Assembly: GCF_002742635.1 (NCBI RefSeq) | Contig: NZ_PEGF01000002.1 | Coordinates: 62,001-126,000, forward strand | DNA length: 64,000 bases | Direction: 5' to 3' | DNA from: Caulobacter sp. X | GTDB lineage: Bacteria > Pseudomonadota > Alphaproteobacteria > Caulobacterales > Caulobacteraceae | Shown here: in pieces, positions 35,664 through 44,789 of the stretch | How the letters are laid out: every line of letters starts with the position of its first letter | Position numbering within the stretch: position 1 is the first letter of the stretch | Program-made: the position numbers and the translations under genes | The notes under the pieces: generated by a model | Seen by the model: only the letters and a program-made list of their open reading frames with translations | Databases searched by the model: none | What the model was told of the DNA's origin: nothing

Positions 35664-36323
35664 TCAGGGCAGAGTCCAGACGCTGGTGCGCTTGACGGCC
35701 AGGTCTTCCAGCTCGCGGGTGGTCGGCACCTGGTACTCGGCCAGTTTCTCGAGTCCCTCCTTGGGGAAGTAGGTGCGGCCCGGATCGCCGATCAGCACGC
35801 GGGCGCCCGCGGCGTGGCCCTGCCGCAGCCAGGCCATCACCGCCTCCGCCATCGGGCGCTCGTAGCAGATGTCGCCGGCCAGCAGCACGTCGGCTTGCGG
35901 CGGCGGGGCGGTGAGCAGGTTCTGGTCGGTGAAGGCGATCTCGACGCCGTTGGCCTGCGCGTTCAGGCCGACGGCGGCCTCGCAGAAGACGTCGATGTCG
36001 GCGGCCAGCACGCTCGCCGCGCCCGCCTTCATCGCCGCCACGGCGACGATGCCCGAGCCGGTGGCGAAGTCGATCACCCGCTTGCCGGCGACGATCTCGG
36101 GATGGTCGAGGACATAGCGCGCCAGGGCCTGGCCGCCCGCCCAGGCGAAGGCCCAGAACGGCGGCGGCAGGCCGATCTCCTCTAGCGCCTCTTCGGTCAG
36201 CTTCCAGATCGGCGTGACCTCGTCGGCTAGGTGAAGCTTGAGCTCCGGCGTATGCGGCGGCGCCTGCAGGCGGGTGTTGTCGCGGATGAAAGCCCGGCGG
36301 CCTTCCAGAGTCTGGACGATCAT
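35664..36323 (-). CDS. Class I SAM-dependent methyltransferase
   Basis: A 219-aa methyltransferase with the SAM motif VIDFATGSGIVAVAAMKAGA (about residues 83-102) and ADIDVFCEAAVGLNAQANGVEIAF. It resembles the group including ETFB lysine methyltransferase and nicotinamide methyltransferase-like proteins (DICYERPMAEAVMAWLRQ). The protein target is not known. It stops 11 bases from the LexA-type box, and transcription continues toward the VOC gene. Confidence 0.8.
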   Translation of the reverse strand: MIVQTLEGRRAFIRDNTRLQAPPHTPELKLHLADEVTPIWKLTEEALEEIGLPPPFWAFAWAGGQALARYVLDHPEIVAGKRVIDFATGSGIVAVAAMKAGAASVLAADIDVFCEAAVGLNAQANGVEIAFTDQNLLTAPPPQADVLLAGDICYERPMAEAVMAWLRQGHAAGARVLIGDPGRTYFPKEGLEKLAEYQVPTTRELEDLAVKRTSVWTLP

Positions 36324-36348
36324 GGACGGCGTTAGAGCATGCCCGGCC

Positions 36349-37302
36349 TCAGGCCGCGATGGGTTTGCTCGACGCGGCCTTCAGCACCGACAGATAGCCC
36401 GGCGCGGTCAGCATGCCGTCGGTCAGGCCCTTCTGCTCCAGCAGCCGGTGCGCCAAGGGCAGGTTCCAGCACGGGGTGTGCATGAACATGTGGTGCTCGG
36501 CGTGGAAGTTGACGTGGTAGGGCGCGACCAGGGCGCGCTCGATCCAGTTGGCGTGGGTGGTGCGAGCATGGCGGAAGGGATCGGGCTCGTCCTTGGCGAC
36601 CAGGGCGTGCTCGGCGATGTTGCGCAGGCGGGTGACCAGCGGGAACCAGGTCGCCATCGGAACGACCCAAAGCGCCAGCCACGCCCACCACAACCCGAAC
36701 GCCGACAGCACGACCAGCAGCCCCAGGTTCCACAGCAGGAACGGCGCCTGCCGGGCGACCTCGCCGGCGAAGATCGCGCCCTTCGGCTGGCCCTTGGCCT
36801 TGGCCAGCAGGAAGCCGAAGCGCTGCTTGAAGAAGGTCTGGCCCGTCAGGTCGCGGATCATCTTCCGGCGCAGCGAGGCGGCGGTGGTGGGGAAGGGCGC
36901 GGAGAGAATGAGGTCCGGATCCTCGGCCTGCTGGGCGTATTTGTGGTGGGTCAGGTGATAGGGGCGGTAGCGCGCCAGGGAGGCTCCGATCGGGGCGGCG
37001 CACAGCCACTCGCCCAGCCAGTCATTGACCTTGAGATTGGGATGGAGGCCGCCGTGCGCGGCCTCGTGCATCAGGATCGCCAGGCCCAGCTGCCGGGCGC
37101 CGATCAGCATCACGGCGATCAGGTAGGTCAGCGGATTGGGGAAGACCACGAACAGGGCCCCGGCCGCGACGATCACCGCCCAGGCGTGGGCGACCATTGC
37201 AATCCCGCGCCAGGACGAGCGCGCGGAAATCCGCGTCCATTCGTCGGGCGTGAACAGGTTCTGCGGTTTGACGCGGGCGGCGACGGCCATGGAACGGATC
37301 AT
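36349..37302 (-). CDS. Membrane fatty acid desaturase
   Basis: A 317-aa diiron membrane protein. Three histidine boxes are complete: HEAAHGG, HLTHHKYAQ and HAEHHMFMH. Four to six hydrophobic helices lie between them. It inserts a double bond in an acyl chain or modifies a related lipid. The ATG at 37302 (or Met5 at 37290) is divergent from the LprI-like gene. The acyl substrate is not known. Confidence 0.88.
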   Translation of the reverse strand: MIRSMAVAARVKPQNLFTPDEWTRISARSSWRGIAMVAHAWAVIVAAGALFVVFPNPLTYLIAVMLIGARQLGLAILMHEAAHGGLHPNLKVNDWLGEWLCAAPIGASLARYRPYHLTHHKYAQQAEDPDLILSAPFPTTAASLRRKMIRDLTGQTFFKQRFGFLLAKAKGQPKGAIFAGEVARQAPFLLWNLGLLVVLSAFGLWWAWLALWVVPMATWFPLVTRLRNIAEHALVAKDEPDPFRHARTTHANWIERALVAPYHVNFHAEHHMFMHTPCWNLPLAHRLLEQKGLTDGMLTAPGYLSVLKAASSKPIAA

Positions 37303-37360
37303 GTCACATTCAGCTTAGGCCCGACAGGATGACCCTGCGTCATGACTTCTGGAGGTTCCG

Positions 37361-37699
37361 ATGCGCCGCCTGATCACAGCTCTTGTCCTGGCCGTCGCCG
37401 CGACGCCCGCCGCCGCCGCCAGCTTCGACTGCGCCAAGGCGAGGGCCACCGACGAGCGGGCCATCTGCGCCAACCGCGCGCTGAACGACCAGGACGTCCG
37501 CGTCGACCAGCTGTACGGCATCACCCGCCATCTCGTGCCGATGGGCGGCCGCGACGCGATCATCGGCGACCAGCGCGCCTGGCTGAAGAGCCGCCATGCC
37601 TGCGGGGCGAACCAAGCCTGCCTGGCCAGGAGTTACGATCGGCGGCTGGCCGAGCTGAACCAGGTGATGGAACGGGTGTACCGCCAGGGGCCGTTCTAG
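37361..37699 (+). CDS. LprI-like secreted protein (DUF1311)
   Basis: A 112-aa protein with a signal peptide (MRRLITALVLAVAATPAAAA). The mature part follows the lysozyme-inhibitor LprI/DUF1311 pattern: SFDCAKARATDERAICANRAL, DQRAWLKSRHACGANQACLARSYDRRLAEL. Cysteines at about residues 24, 36, 80 and 85 probably pair. It may protect the wall from host-type lysozymes, but the family is mostly uncharacterised. GGAGG precedes the ATG. Confidence 0.83.
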   Translation: MRRLITALVLAVAATPAAAASFDCAKARATDERAICANRALNDQDVRVDQLYGITRHLVPMGGRDAIIGDQRAWLKSRHACGANQACLARSYDRRLAELNQVMERVYRQGPF

Positions 37700-37700
37700 A

Positions 37701-37817
37701 AAGCCCCTTGCCCCTCGCGGGGAAGGGGTCGGGGATGGGGGCGCTGCTCCGTGGTGGCCGAGGTTGGCGCTGACACCCCCCCCCCCCTGCCCCTCCCCGC
37801 AAGGGGGAGGGGAAGCG
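37701..37817. repeat. GC-rich palindromic intergenic repeat with C11 run
   Basis: About 117 bases between two convergent genes. Arms such as CCCCTCGCGGGGAAGGGG and CCCCTCCCCGCAAGGGGGAGGGG fold on themselves. The middle holds a run of 11 C (37776-37786). The type is the same as at 8595-8727. It may serve as a shared terminator for the LprI-like and ubiA genes. Confidence 0.7.
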
Positions 37818-37822
37818 CCGCG

Positions 37823-38758
37823 TTAAAAGCTCACGCCGGGCTTCCACAGCCCCGCCACGAGACCCAGCACCACCAGAAGCCCCGCCAAGGCGTTCGACTT
37901 GAACAGCTTCAGCGCGCCCGGTCCGTCCTCGATCCGCACCGCCGCCGCCTGGCGCGACAGGTGCAGGGCGAAGGCGCCGGCGAACGGCAGGAACAGCGGG
38001 CCGAGGCCCCCGACCCAGGCCGAGGCGACGACCAGCGCCACGGAGGCCCCGTAGAAGCCCGCGACGCCCAGCTTCACGTGTTTGCCCAGGCGGCGCGTCG
38101 AGGACTTGATGCCGGCCAGGGCGTCGTCCTCGATGTCCTGGATCGCGTAGATCGTGTCGTAGCCCAGGGTCCAGAAGATCCCCGAGGCGTAGAGCAGGGC
38201 GGCCGACCAGGACAGATGCCCGACGGCGGCGGCGTAGCCCAAGAGGGCGCCCCAGTTGAAGGTCAGGCCCAGCCACGCCTGCGGCCACCAGGTGATCCGC
38301 TTCATGAACGGATAGGCCGCCACCAGGCCCAGCGACAGCACGCCCAGCAGGATCGCCGTCCAACCCAGGCAGATCAGAATCAGGAAGCTGATCAGGCTGC
38401 AGCCGATCAGAAAGCCCCAGGCCTGCTTGACGCTGATCAGCCCGGCCGGGATCGGCCGCAGGGCGGTGCGGGCGACCTGGGCGTCGAAGTCGCGGTCGAC
38501 GATGTCGTTGAAGGCGCAGCCGGCCGCTCGCATCAGGGCCGCGCCGACGAACACGGCCAGCAGCAACAGCGGATTGGGCCAGCGGCCCTGCTCGGCGGCG
38601 GCCAGGGCGATCCCCTGCCAGCCCGGCAGCATCAAGAGCCAGATCCCCGCCGGCCGGTCGAAGCGGCCCAGCTTCAGCCACGGCCGCAGGCGTTCGGGCG
38701 CGTGGCGATCGACCCAGTTGGTCGCCGCGGCGTCGGGCAGGATGGCGTGCGTGTTCAT
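37823..38758 (-). CDS. ubiA: 4-hydroxybenzoate octaprenyltransferase
   Basis: A 311-aa integral membrane prenyltransferase that attaches the polyprenyl tail to 4-hydroxybenzoate for ubiquinone. The two Asp motifs [15 protein letters not shown] (residues 84-98) and [18 protein letters not shown] are intact. About eight hydrophobic segments are present. It feeds the quinone pool used by the respiratory chain encoded elsewhere in the window. ATG start; the stop lies six bases past the repeat. Confidence 0.95.
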   Translation of the reverse strand: MNTHAILPDAAATNWVDRHAPERLRPWLKLGRFDRPAGIWLLMLPGWQGIALAAAEQGRWPNPLLLLAVFVGAALMRAAGCAFNDIVDRDFDAQVARTALRPIPAGLISVKQAWGFLIGCSLISFLILICLGWTAILLGVLSLGLVAAYPFMKRITWWPQAWLGLTFNWGALLGYAAAVGHLSWSAALLYASGIFWTLGYDTIYAIQDIEDDALAGIKSSTRRLGKHVKLGVAGFYGASVALVVASAWVGGLGPLFLPFAGAFALHLSRQAAAVRIEDGPGALKLFKSNALAGLLVVLGLVAGLWKPGVSF

Positions 38759-38857
38759 GGCCGCAGGCTTACCCGCGCCGGCGCAAGGCGAAAAGAGCGG
38801 CCATAACGTTCAAGCCCGACGGAGCGCGATCGGCCAAGCTCACCTATGCGTACATAG

Positions 38858-38899
38858 ATAAATCCAATCCCGTCGAGAAAAACGATCAATTGGATTTAT
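38858..38899. promoter_or_regulatory. 11-bp inverted repeat before catalase
   Basis: ATAAATCCAAT (38858-38868) and ATTGGATTTAT (38889-38899) are exact reverse complements across 20 bases, in AT-rich DNA 48 bases before the catalase start codon. It could be a LysR-type (for example OxyR) binding site or a hairpin in the leader. Spacing of arms and AT content favour a protein site. Confidence 0.5.
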
Positions 38900-38946
38900 G
38901 TAAGGCCGAGGGCCAAGGTTCGCTCACACCCAAGGCGGAGGCAGCC

Positions 38947-40407
38947 ATGACCAAGACGACCATGACGACGACGGCCGGCGCGCCGATCGCGGACAACCAG
39001 AATTCGATCAGCGCCGGTCCGCGCGGTCCGCTGCTGATGCAGGACTACCAGCTGCTGGAAAAGCTGGCCCACCAGAACCGTGAGCGCATTCCCGAGCGCG
39101 TCGTCCACGCCAAGGGCTCGGCCGCTTATGGCACGCTGAAGATCACCCACGACATCAGCCGCTGGACCAAGGCCAAGGCCTTGCAGCCGGGCGCGGAAAG
39201 CGAGGTGCTGCTGCGCTTCTCGACCGTCGCGGGCGAGCGCGGCGCGGCGGACGCCGAGCGCGACGTGCGCGGCTTCGCGCTGAAGGTCTATACCGAGGAA
39301 GGCAACTGGGACCTCGTGGGCAACAACACGCCGGTGTTCTTCATCCGCGATCCGCTGAAGTTCCCTGACTTCATCCGCACCCAGAAGCGCCACCCGGTGA
39401 CCAACCTGCGCTCGCCGACGGCGATGTGGGATTTCTGGAGCTTGAGCCCCGAGAGCCTACACCAGGTCACGACCCTGTTCAGCGACCGGGGCCTGCCGCA
39501 GGGCTACCGCTTCATGCACGGCTTTGGCAGCCACACCTACAGCTTCCTCAACGCCGCCAATGAGCGCGTGTGGGTCAAGTTCCACTTCAAGTCCCAGCAG
39601 GGGATCAAGAACTGGACGAACGCCGAAGGCAATGCCGTGATCGCGGGCGACCGCGAGAGCGCCCAGCGCGACCTGTTCGAGGCGATCGAGCGCGGCGACT
39701 ACCCGCGCTGGACCTTCTCCCTACAGATCATGACCGAGGAAGAGGCCGAGCGGACGTCCTACAACCCGTTCGACCTGACCAAGGTCTGGCCGCACGGCGA
39801 GTTCCCGCTGATCGAGGTCGGCGTGCTGGAGCTGAACCGCAACCCGGACAACTATTTCGCCGAGGTCGAGCAGAGCTCGTTCTCGCCGTCGAACATCGTC
39901 CCGGGGATCGGCTTCTCGCCGGACAAGGTGCTGCAGGCGCGGATCTTCGCCTATGCCGACGCCCACCGGTATCGGATCGGCACGCACTACGAGGCGCTGC
40001 CGGTGAACCGTCCGCGCTGCCCGGTGCATCACTACCACGCCGACGGCGCGATGCGGTTCGACAGTCCGCCGCGCACCGACGCCTGGTATGAGCCGAACAG
40101 CTTCGGCGGGCCGGTCGAGGATCCGTCCGCGGCCGAGCCGCCGCTGCCGCTGCATGGCGACGCGGACCGGTTCAACCACCGGGACGGCAATGATGACTAC
40201 AGCCAGCCCGGCGCCCTGTTCCGCCTGATGAGCCCCGACCAGCAGACCCAGCTGTTCGACAATATCGCGGCGGCCATGCAGGGCGTGCCCGAAGCGATCA
40301 TCAAGCGCCAGCTGGTCCACTTCCACCGGGCCGATCCGGCCTACGCCGCGGGCGTCGCCCAACGCGTGGGAGTCTCGATCGCCGACATCGCCATCGCCGC
40401 CGAATAG
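38947..40407 (+). CDS. katA: Monofunctional haem catalase
   Basis: A 486-aa small-subunit catalase that removes hydrogen peroxide. The active-site His54 is in [12 protein letters not shown], Asn in [14 protein letters not shown] and the proximal Tyr at about residue 336 in [14 protein letters not shown]. The length is typical for the small-subunit (clade 3) group. ATG at 38947 follows GGAGG. An intrinsic terminator follows. A perfect inverted repeat precedes the gene. The gene symbol is by family likeness. Confidence 0.92.
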   Translation: MTKTTMTTTAGAPIADNQNSISAGPRGPLLMQDYQLLEKLAHQNRERIPERVVHAKGSAAYGTLKITHDISRWTKAKALQPGAESEVLLRFSTVAGERGAADAERDVRGFALKVYTEEGNWDLVGNNTPVFFIRDPLKFPDFIRTQKRHPVTNLRSPTAMWDFWSLSPESLHQVTTLFSDRGLPQGYRFMHGFGSHTYSFLNAANERVWVKFHFKSQQGIKNWTNAEGNAVIAGDRESAQRDLFEAIERGDYPRWTFSLQIMTEEEAERTSYNPFDLTKVWPHGEFPLIEVGVLELNRNPDNYFAEVEQSSFSPSNIVPGIGFSPDKVLQARIFAYADAHRYRIGTHYEALPVNRPRCPVHHYHADGAMRFDSPPRTDAWYEPNSFGGPVEDPSAAEPPLPLHGDADRFNHRDGNDDYSQPGALFRLMSPDQQTQLFDNIAAAMQGVPEAIIKRQLVHFHRADPAYAAGVAQRVGVSIADIAIAAE

Positions 40408-40417
40408 GCGACGATTT

Positions 40418-40464
40418 CGGGGAGGACCGCATCACCGCTCCGTTGGTTCTCCCCGTCCTTTTTT
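40418..40464 (+). terminator. Intrinsic terminator after catalase
   Basis: An 11-bp stem with one G-T pair (40418-40428 with 40445-40455) and a 16-base loop is followed by TCCTTTTTT. It ends the catalase transcript 10 bases after its stop codon. Confidence 0.75.
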
Positions 40465-40475
40465 GGAGTTCGACA

Positions 40476-40718
40476 ATGACCACCGCCGCTCTTCGTGTTT
40501 CCGGTTGGAGCCTGCTGATGGCCGGCGGGGCGGCCGGGATCGTGCTGCCGCATCCGGTGACCACCACCCTCTGGACCGCCGCCGCGCGGCTGTTCGACAA
40601 GGCTGGCGATCGCGGCATGGTCGCGCGCCTGACCTCGGCGACCAAGTTCGGGCCGCGCATTCGGCGCGGTCTGGTCAAGGATCGCGACTCTAGCGCCCTT
40701 CGCCTGAGCCTCGCTTAA
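40476..40718 (+). CDS. Small DUF454-like protein
   Basis: An 80-aa protein with one or two short hydrophobic stretches (SLLMAGGAAGIVLPHPVTTTLWTAAARLF) followed by a basic tail (KFGPRIRRGLVKDRD). The sentence G-x-A-G-I-V-L-P-x-x-x-T-T resembles the DUF454/YbaN segment GIVTPGLPTT in the next gene. It is likely a diverged paralogue. GGAG eight bases before the ATG. Function unknown. Confidence 0.62.
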   Translation: MTTAALRVSGWSLLMAGGAAGIVLPHPVTTTLWTAAARLFDKAGDRGMVARLTSATKFGPRIRRGLVKDRDSSALRLSLA

Positions 40719-40727
40719 GGGTTCGCG

Positions 40728-41072
40728 ATGTTGCGAGCCGCTCTCAATTCTCTCGACAGCGGGTTCGCCGGGCGCGAGGATCGGGCCATGGCTTCCGCCG
40801 CTCCGGATCGAAAATCGCGCCGCCGCCGTCTCAGCCGCGCCGAGCGCTGGGCGCTCGACGGCTTGGGCGGGGTGCTGGTCGCCACCGGGGCGGTCGGCAT
40901 CGTCACGCCGGGCCTGCCCACCACCGTCTTCTGGATCGGAGCGGTGGTCTGCTTCCTGAAGACCCGCCCGCACGCCGTCCGCCCGATGCTGCGCACGCCC
41001 GTGGTCGGACCGGCGATCCGCGGCTTCCTGCGCTGGCGCCCGTTCGGACGGCGAAAAGGCGCCTCCCGCTAA
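40728..41072 (+). CDS. DUF454 family membrane protein
   Basis: A 114-aa protein with the YbaN/DUF454 core: ALDGLGGVLVATGAVGIVTPGLPTTVFWIGAVVCFLKTRP and RTPVVGPAIRGFL. Two hydrophobic segments. A start at 40728 (MLRAAL) or at Met21 (40788) is possible; the family begins near the latter. No function is known. It lies nine bases after the small paralogue and 27 before the ABC exporter gene, so all three may be cotranscribed. Confidence 0.72.
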   Translation: MLRAALNSLDSGFAGREDRAMASAAPDRKSRRRRLSRAERWALDGLGGVLVATGAVGIVTPGLPTTVFWIGAVVCFLKTRPHAVRPMLRTPVVGPAIRGFLRWRPFGRRKGASR

Positions 41073-41099
41073 GGCTCGCAAGGCCCTATCTAGCGGGCC

Positions 41100-42893
41100 A
41101 TGACCGATATCCTCGAGGACGAAGACGAAATCGGCGCCAAGAAGCGCGCGCTGTCCAACCGCCAGGTGCTGGCCTTCGTGGCCCGCTTCTGGAAGCGGCG
41201 GCCGCTGCTGTTTGGCCTGGGCGTCGGCCTGACCCTGGTGGCGGTCGGCTTCGACCTCGCTCTGCCCTACGCCTCGGGACATCTCGTCGACACCGTCGCC
41301 AGCAAGCCTCGCGGCCACACCGACGCCTGGTCGGCCCTGGCCATGTTCATCGGCGTCTATTTCGCCTTCGCGGTGGTGCGCAACATCGCCCACCGGTTCT
41401 GGATCCCGCTGGCGGCCCGGAACATGGAGGAGATGACCAACGAGAGCTTCGCCAAGGTGCAGGCTTTCTCGTCGGATTGGCATGCCGACAGCTTCGCCGG
41501 CGCGACGGTGCGCAAGCTGACCCGCGCTATGTGGGGCTATGACAGCGTCACCGACGCGGTGACCATCTGGCTGGGCCCCGGCGTCATCGTCCTGATCGGC
41601 CTGTCGATCGCCATGCTGATCCGCCAACCGCTGGCCGGCGGGATCTCGCTGGTGGTGGTGGTCGCCTATTTGTCGGTGAACCTATGGGTCACCGAGCGTT
41701 ATGTGCGGCCCAGCAACCTGAAGTCCAACGCGCTCGACTCCCAGATTGGCGGGGCCCTGGCCGACGCGGTGACCTCGAACCCCACCGTGAAGAGCTTCGG
41801 CGCCGAGGAGCGCGAGGCCCAACGCCTGGCCGAGGTGACGGCCGCCTGGCGCGACGCGGTGATGGTCACCTGGAACCGCTTCACCGACGTGTGGCTGGGC
41901 CAGAACCTGCTGCTGGTCGTGCTGCAGGCCGGCCTGACCGGCGCGATGGTCTGGGGCTGGACGCAAGGCACGGCCACGCCGGGCGATGTGGCCTTCGCGA
42001 TCACCGCCTTCATGCTGATGAGCGGCTACTTGCGGAACCTGGGCGAGAACATCCGCATGCTGCAGAAGGGCCTCGACGACACTGAAGATGTCGCCGCCTG
42101 GACCCGGCTGGACCCCCAGATCGCCGACGCCCCTGGCGCGCCGGACTTCCAGCCGGGCCCCGGCGCGATCGAGTTCCGGGACGTGACCTTCCGCTACAAG
42201 GCCGCCGGCGCGCCGCTGTACGATCATTTCAGCCTGAAGATCGCGCCCGGCGAGCGGGTGGCCCTGGTCGGGCCGACGGGCTCGGGCAAGTCGACCTTCG
42301 TCAAGCTGGTCCAGCGCCTCTATGACCTGCAGGACGGCGCGGTGCTGATCGACGGTCAGGATGTCTCGAAGGTGACCCAGGCGTCCCTGCGCCGCGCCAT
42401 CGCGGTGGTGCCTCAGGACCCGGCCCTGTTCCACCGCACGCTGTTCGAGAACATCGCCTACGCCAAGCCGGACGCCACGCGCGAAGAGGTCGAGGCGGCG
42501 GCGAAGAAGGCGCGCGCCCACGACTTCATCCTGAAGCTGCCCAAGGGCTACGACACCCTGGTCGGCGAGCGGGGCGTCAAGCTGTCGGGCGGCGAGCGCC
42601 AGCGCGTGGCCATCGCCCGCGCCTTCCTGGCCGACGCGCCGATCCTGGTGCTGGACGAAGCGACCTCGTCGCTGGACGTGGAGACGGAAGGGCTCGTCCA
42701 GGCCGCCGCCGAGGCGCTGATGGAGGGGCGCACCACGATCGTCATCGCCCACCGCCTGTCGACGGTGCGCGGCGCCGACCGGATCCTGGTCTTCCAGAAA
42801 GGCCGCGTCGTCGAGGAAGGCCGCCACGACCAACTGAAAGCGAAGGGCGGCGTCTATGCGCGGCTCAACGCGATCAGCGAGGGGGTGGGTTAG
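41100..42893 (+). CDS. ABC exporter, fused permease and ATPase
   Basis: A 597-aa half-transporter: six-helix membrane domain (about residues 30-320) and an ATPase domain with Walker A GPTGSGKST (about 390), signature LSGGERQ (about 495), Walker B ILVLDEATS (about 515) and a switch His in IVIAHRLST. Dimeric exporter for an unknown substrate (lipid, peptide or drug). The stop TAG overlaps the convergent DUF4153 stop (TAA on the other strand) within four bases. Confidence 0.92.
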   Translation: MTDILEDEDEIGAKKRALSNRQVLAFVARFWKRRPLLFGLGVGLTLVAVGFDLALPYASGHLVDTVASKPRGHTDAWSALAMFIGVYFAFAVVRNIAHRFWIPLAARNMEEMTNESFAKVQAFSSDWHADSFAGATVRKLTRAMWGYDSVTDAVTIWLGPGVIVLIGLSIAMLIRQPLAGGISLVVVVAYLSVNLWVTERYVRPSNLKSNALDSQIGGALADAVTSNPTVKSFGAEEREAQRLAEVTAAWRDAVMVTWNRFTDVWLGQNLLLVVLQAGLTGAMVWGWTQGTATPGDVAFAITAFMLMSGYLRNLGENIRMLQKGLDDTEDVAAWTRLDPQIADAPGAPDFQPGPGAIEFRDVTFRYKAAGAPLYDHFSLKIAPGERVALVGPTGSGKSTFVKLVQRLYDLQDGAVLIDGQDVSKVTQASLRRAIAVVPQDPALFHRTLFENIAYAKPDATREEVEAAAKKARAHDFILKLPKGYDTLVGERGVKLSGGERQRVAIARAFLADAPILVLDEATSSLDVETEGLVQAAAEALMEGRTTIVIAHRLSTVRGADRILVFQKGRVVEEGRHDQLKAKGGVYARLNAISEGVG

Positions 42894-44686
42894 AGGGGAG
42901 CGGAGCCAAGAGGGCCTGGCGCGACCGGAGGCCCTCGAGGGCGATTGGGCTTGGAGGCGTCCGGCGCCCCCTCGCAGCCCTTCCCGACCGGTCGGATCAT
43001 CAGCGCTTTGTCGCCGATGATCAGGTCGCGGGAGGTCCTCGGCTCGCTCATGCGCGCTTGGTCGGCTTCCAGAGCCTCTCCAAGATCAACCGAGCCGCAG
43101 CGGGCGCTCGTCTGGGCGACCAGCTCCCAGCGCCCGTTCTGGAACCGGAAGATGTCCGACTGATCGGTCGCGCCCAGCAGCACCTCGTCAGCCCCGTCGC
43201 CGTCGAAGTCGAAGATCAGCGCCTTGCAGACAGAACCCGGACCGATGCAGCCACCCCGCGCCTCGGTGTCCCAGGCCTGCTTCACGAAGGAGTCCGGCAG
43301 CTTGGCGCCGAGGGGGTAGACCTTGATCCCGCTGAAATCGGGCTTTTCGGGCTGCGCCGGCCGGCGTGCGCCAAGGGCGTCGGCCTCCCGAGCCCGCCGC
43401 GCGATCTCGGGCTCACGGCTGCCTTTCAACCGCTCCAGCGCCAGCCGCCCATAGCGCCCGCTCTCGAACCGCAAGAACTGGAAGTCGAACTTCGCCGGCG
43501 AGACCTTGCCCGACTCCAGGCGCTTGACCTGGCTCGCCACCGACAGCCGCGCCGGATCGGCGATCGGCGTGAAGAGGGCGATCAGCAGCAGGACGGAGAC
43601 AGCGGCCATGATCAGGTTGGTCGGCTCCAGCGGCTTCATCCAGTCGCCCGGCCGCGTGGCGGCCAGCGTGTAGCCGATCGTGAAACCCACGGCGACGATC
43701 AGGTAGGCTGCCGCCATCACCCGGTCCGGCGTCAGGCCGTACTGGTGGATCCGCAGCCACAGGGCGTAGGCCGTCAGGATGACGATCGGGATCAGCAGCA
43801 GGCTCGCCAGCCGCGCGGCCCAGAGCAGGATCGAATTGGGCGGCTCGAGCCCGTCCTGGTAGGCGGCGTTGATCAGGATGATCAGGGCGGCGGCGGCCGA
43901 CAGCAGCAACGAGGCGGCGGCCTTGGTGCTCCACAGCGGGGCGAGGCCCGTGAACGGCAGGGTGGCCAGAAAGCCGCCGGCGATCACCACCATCAGCGGC
44001 AGCAGCCAGGCCAGCAAAACGAGGCCCACCGTCCGCACGCCGCGCACCAGGCCCGCGCGGGCCTCGGTCAATTGCACGGCCATGTGCACGGCGGCGGCGA
44101 ACATCAGGCCGGTGGCCGGGAAGGCGAAGGCGGTCTCGCCGATCAGCTTCTGGATCGCCGTGACGCCGATCAGCTTGAACAAGGCGCCGGCCAGGAACAG
44201 CAGCAGCCAGAAAGCGCCGGTGAAGGCCAGCGACAAGAAGAGGCGGACGGCGTTGGTCCCGACGAGGTCGAAATAGTCGGCATAGGGCGCGACCGGCTTG
44301 CCCGAGGCCTCGGCCGGCTGGACCAGGTGGTGGGCGATGAACAGCAGGGCGGCGACGGCGATGAACAGCGGCGGCGACAACGGTCCCGCGCCCAGGCGGT
44401 CGGGCGCGGCGCCGACCCAGGCGGCGTGCACGGCCATGATCGCGACCAGCGCCGCGGCCACCGCGCTCCAGGCGAGCAGAGGCCCGCGACGCATCGCCGA
44501 CAGGGCCGACAGCGGCAGCAGCGGAACCGTCAGCACGCAGACCAGCAGCGGCGCGTAGAGCATGGGCGACGTCGCCGGCCAGCTCTTGGACTCGTCGGCC
44601 TTCTGCAGCAGGAAGAGGGCGATGCCCTGCGCCAGGCCGATCGCCAGGCGCGTCAACGCGGCGGCCCGCGCGCTGCTCTTATCCAT
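42890..44686 (-). CDS. DUF4153 membrane protein
   Basis: A 598-aa inner-membrane protein with about 12 hydrophobic segments in its first 420 residues, in DUF4153 style (GLAQGIALFLLQKADESKSW, TPARLSVASQ...). A C-terminal hydrophilic domain from about 440 has one Cys pair in RGGCIGPGSVCKALIFDFDGDGADEV, resembling FG-GAP-like Asp motifs (FDFDGDGADE), perhaps Ca-binding and periplasmic. Role unknown. The ATG at 44686 is chosen since earlier starts add non-membrane residues; GGGAGACGCC precedes it. Confidence 0.78.
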   Translation of the reverse strand: MDKSSARAAALTRLAIGLAQGIALFLLQKADESKSWPATSPMLYAPLLVCVLTVPLLPLSALSAMRRGPLLAWSAVAAALVAIMAVHAAWVGAAPDRLGAGPLSPPLFIAVAALLFIAHHLVQPAEASGKPVAPYADYFDLVGTNAVRLFLSLAFTGAFWLLLFLAGALFKLIGVTAIQKLIGETAFAFPATGLMFAAAVHMAVQLTEARAGLVRGVRTVGLVLLAWLLPLMVVIAGGFLATLPFTGLAPLWSTKAAASLLLSAAAALIILINAAYQDGLEPPNSILLWAARLASLLLIPIVILTAYALWLRIHQYGLTPDRVMAAAYLIVAVGFTIGYTLAATRPGDWMKPLEPTNLIMAAVSVLLLIALFTPIADPARLSVASQVKRLESGKVSPAKFDFQFLRFESGRYGRLALERLKGSREPEIARRAREADALGARRPAQPEKPDFSGIKVYPLGAKLPDSFVKQAWDTEARGGCIGPGSVCKALIFDFDGDGADEVLLGATDQSDIFRFQNGRWELVAQTSARCGSVDLGEALEADQARMSEPRTSRDLIIGDKALMIRPVGKGCEGAPDASKPNRPRGPPVAPGPLGSAPL

Positions 44687-44789
44687 GCTCGGCGTCTCCC
44701 TGGCTTTTCCGCAAGCGAGCACGCTTTGGAACAGTTGTGAAGATTGGCCGGGCGCCCTAGCAATTTCGTCCTCAGTCGAGGGGACGAAC

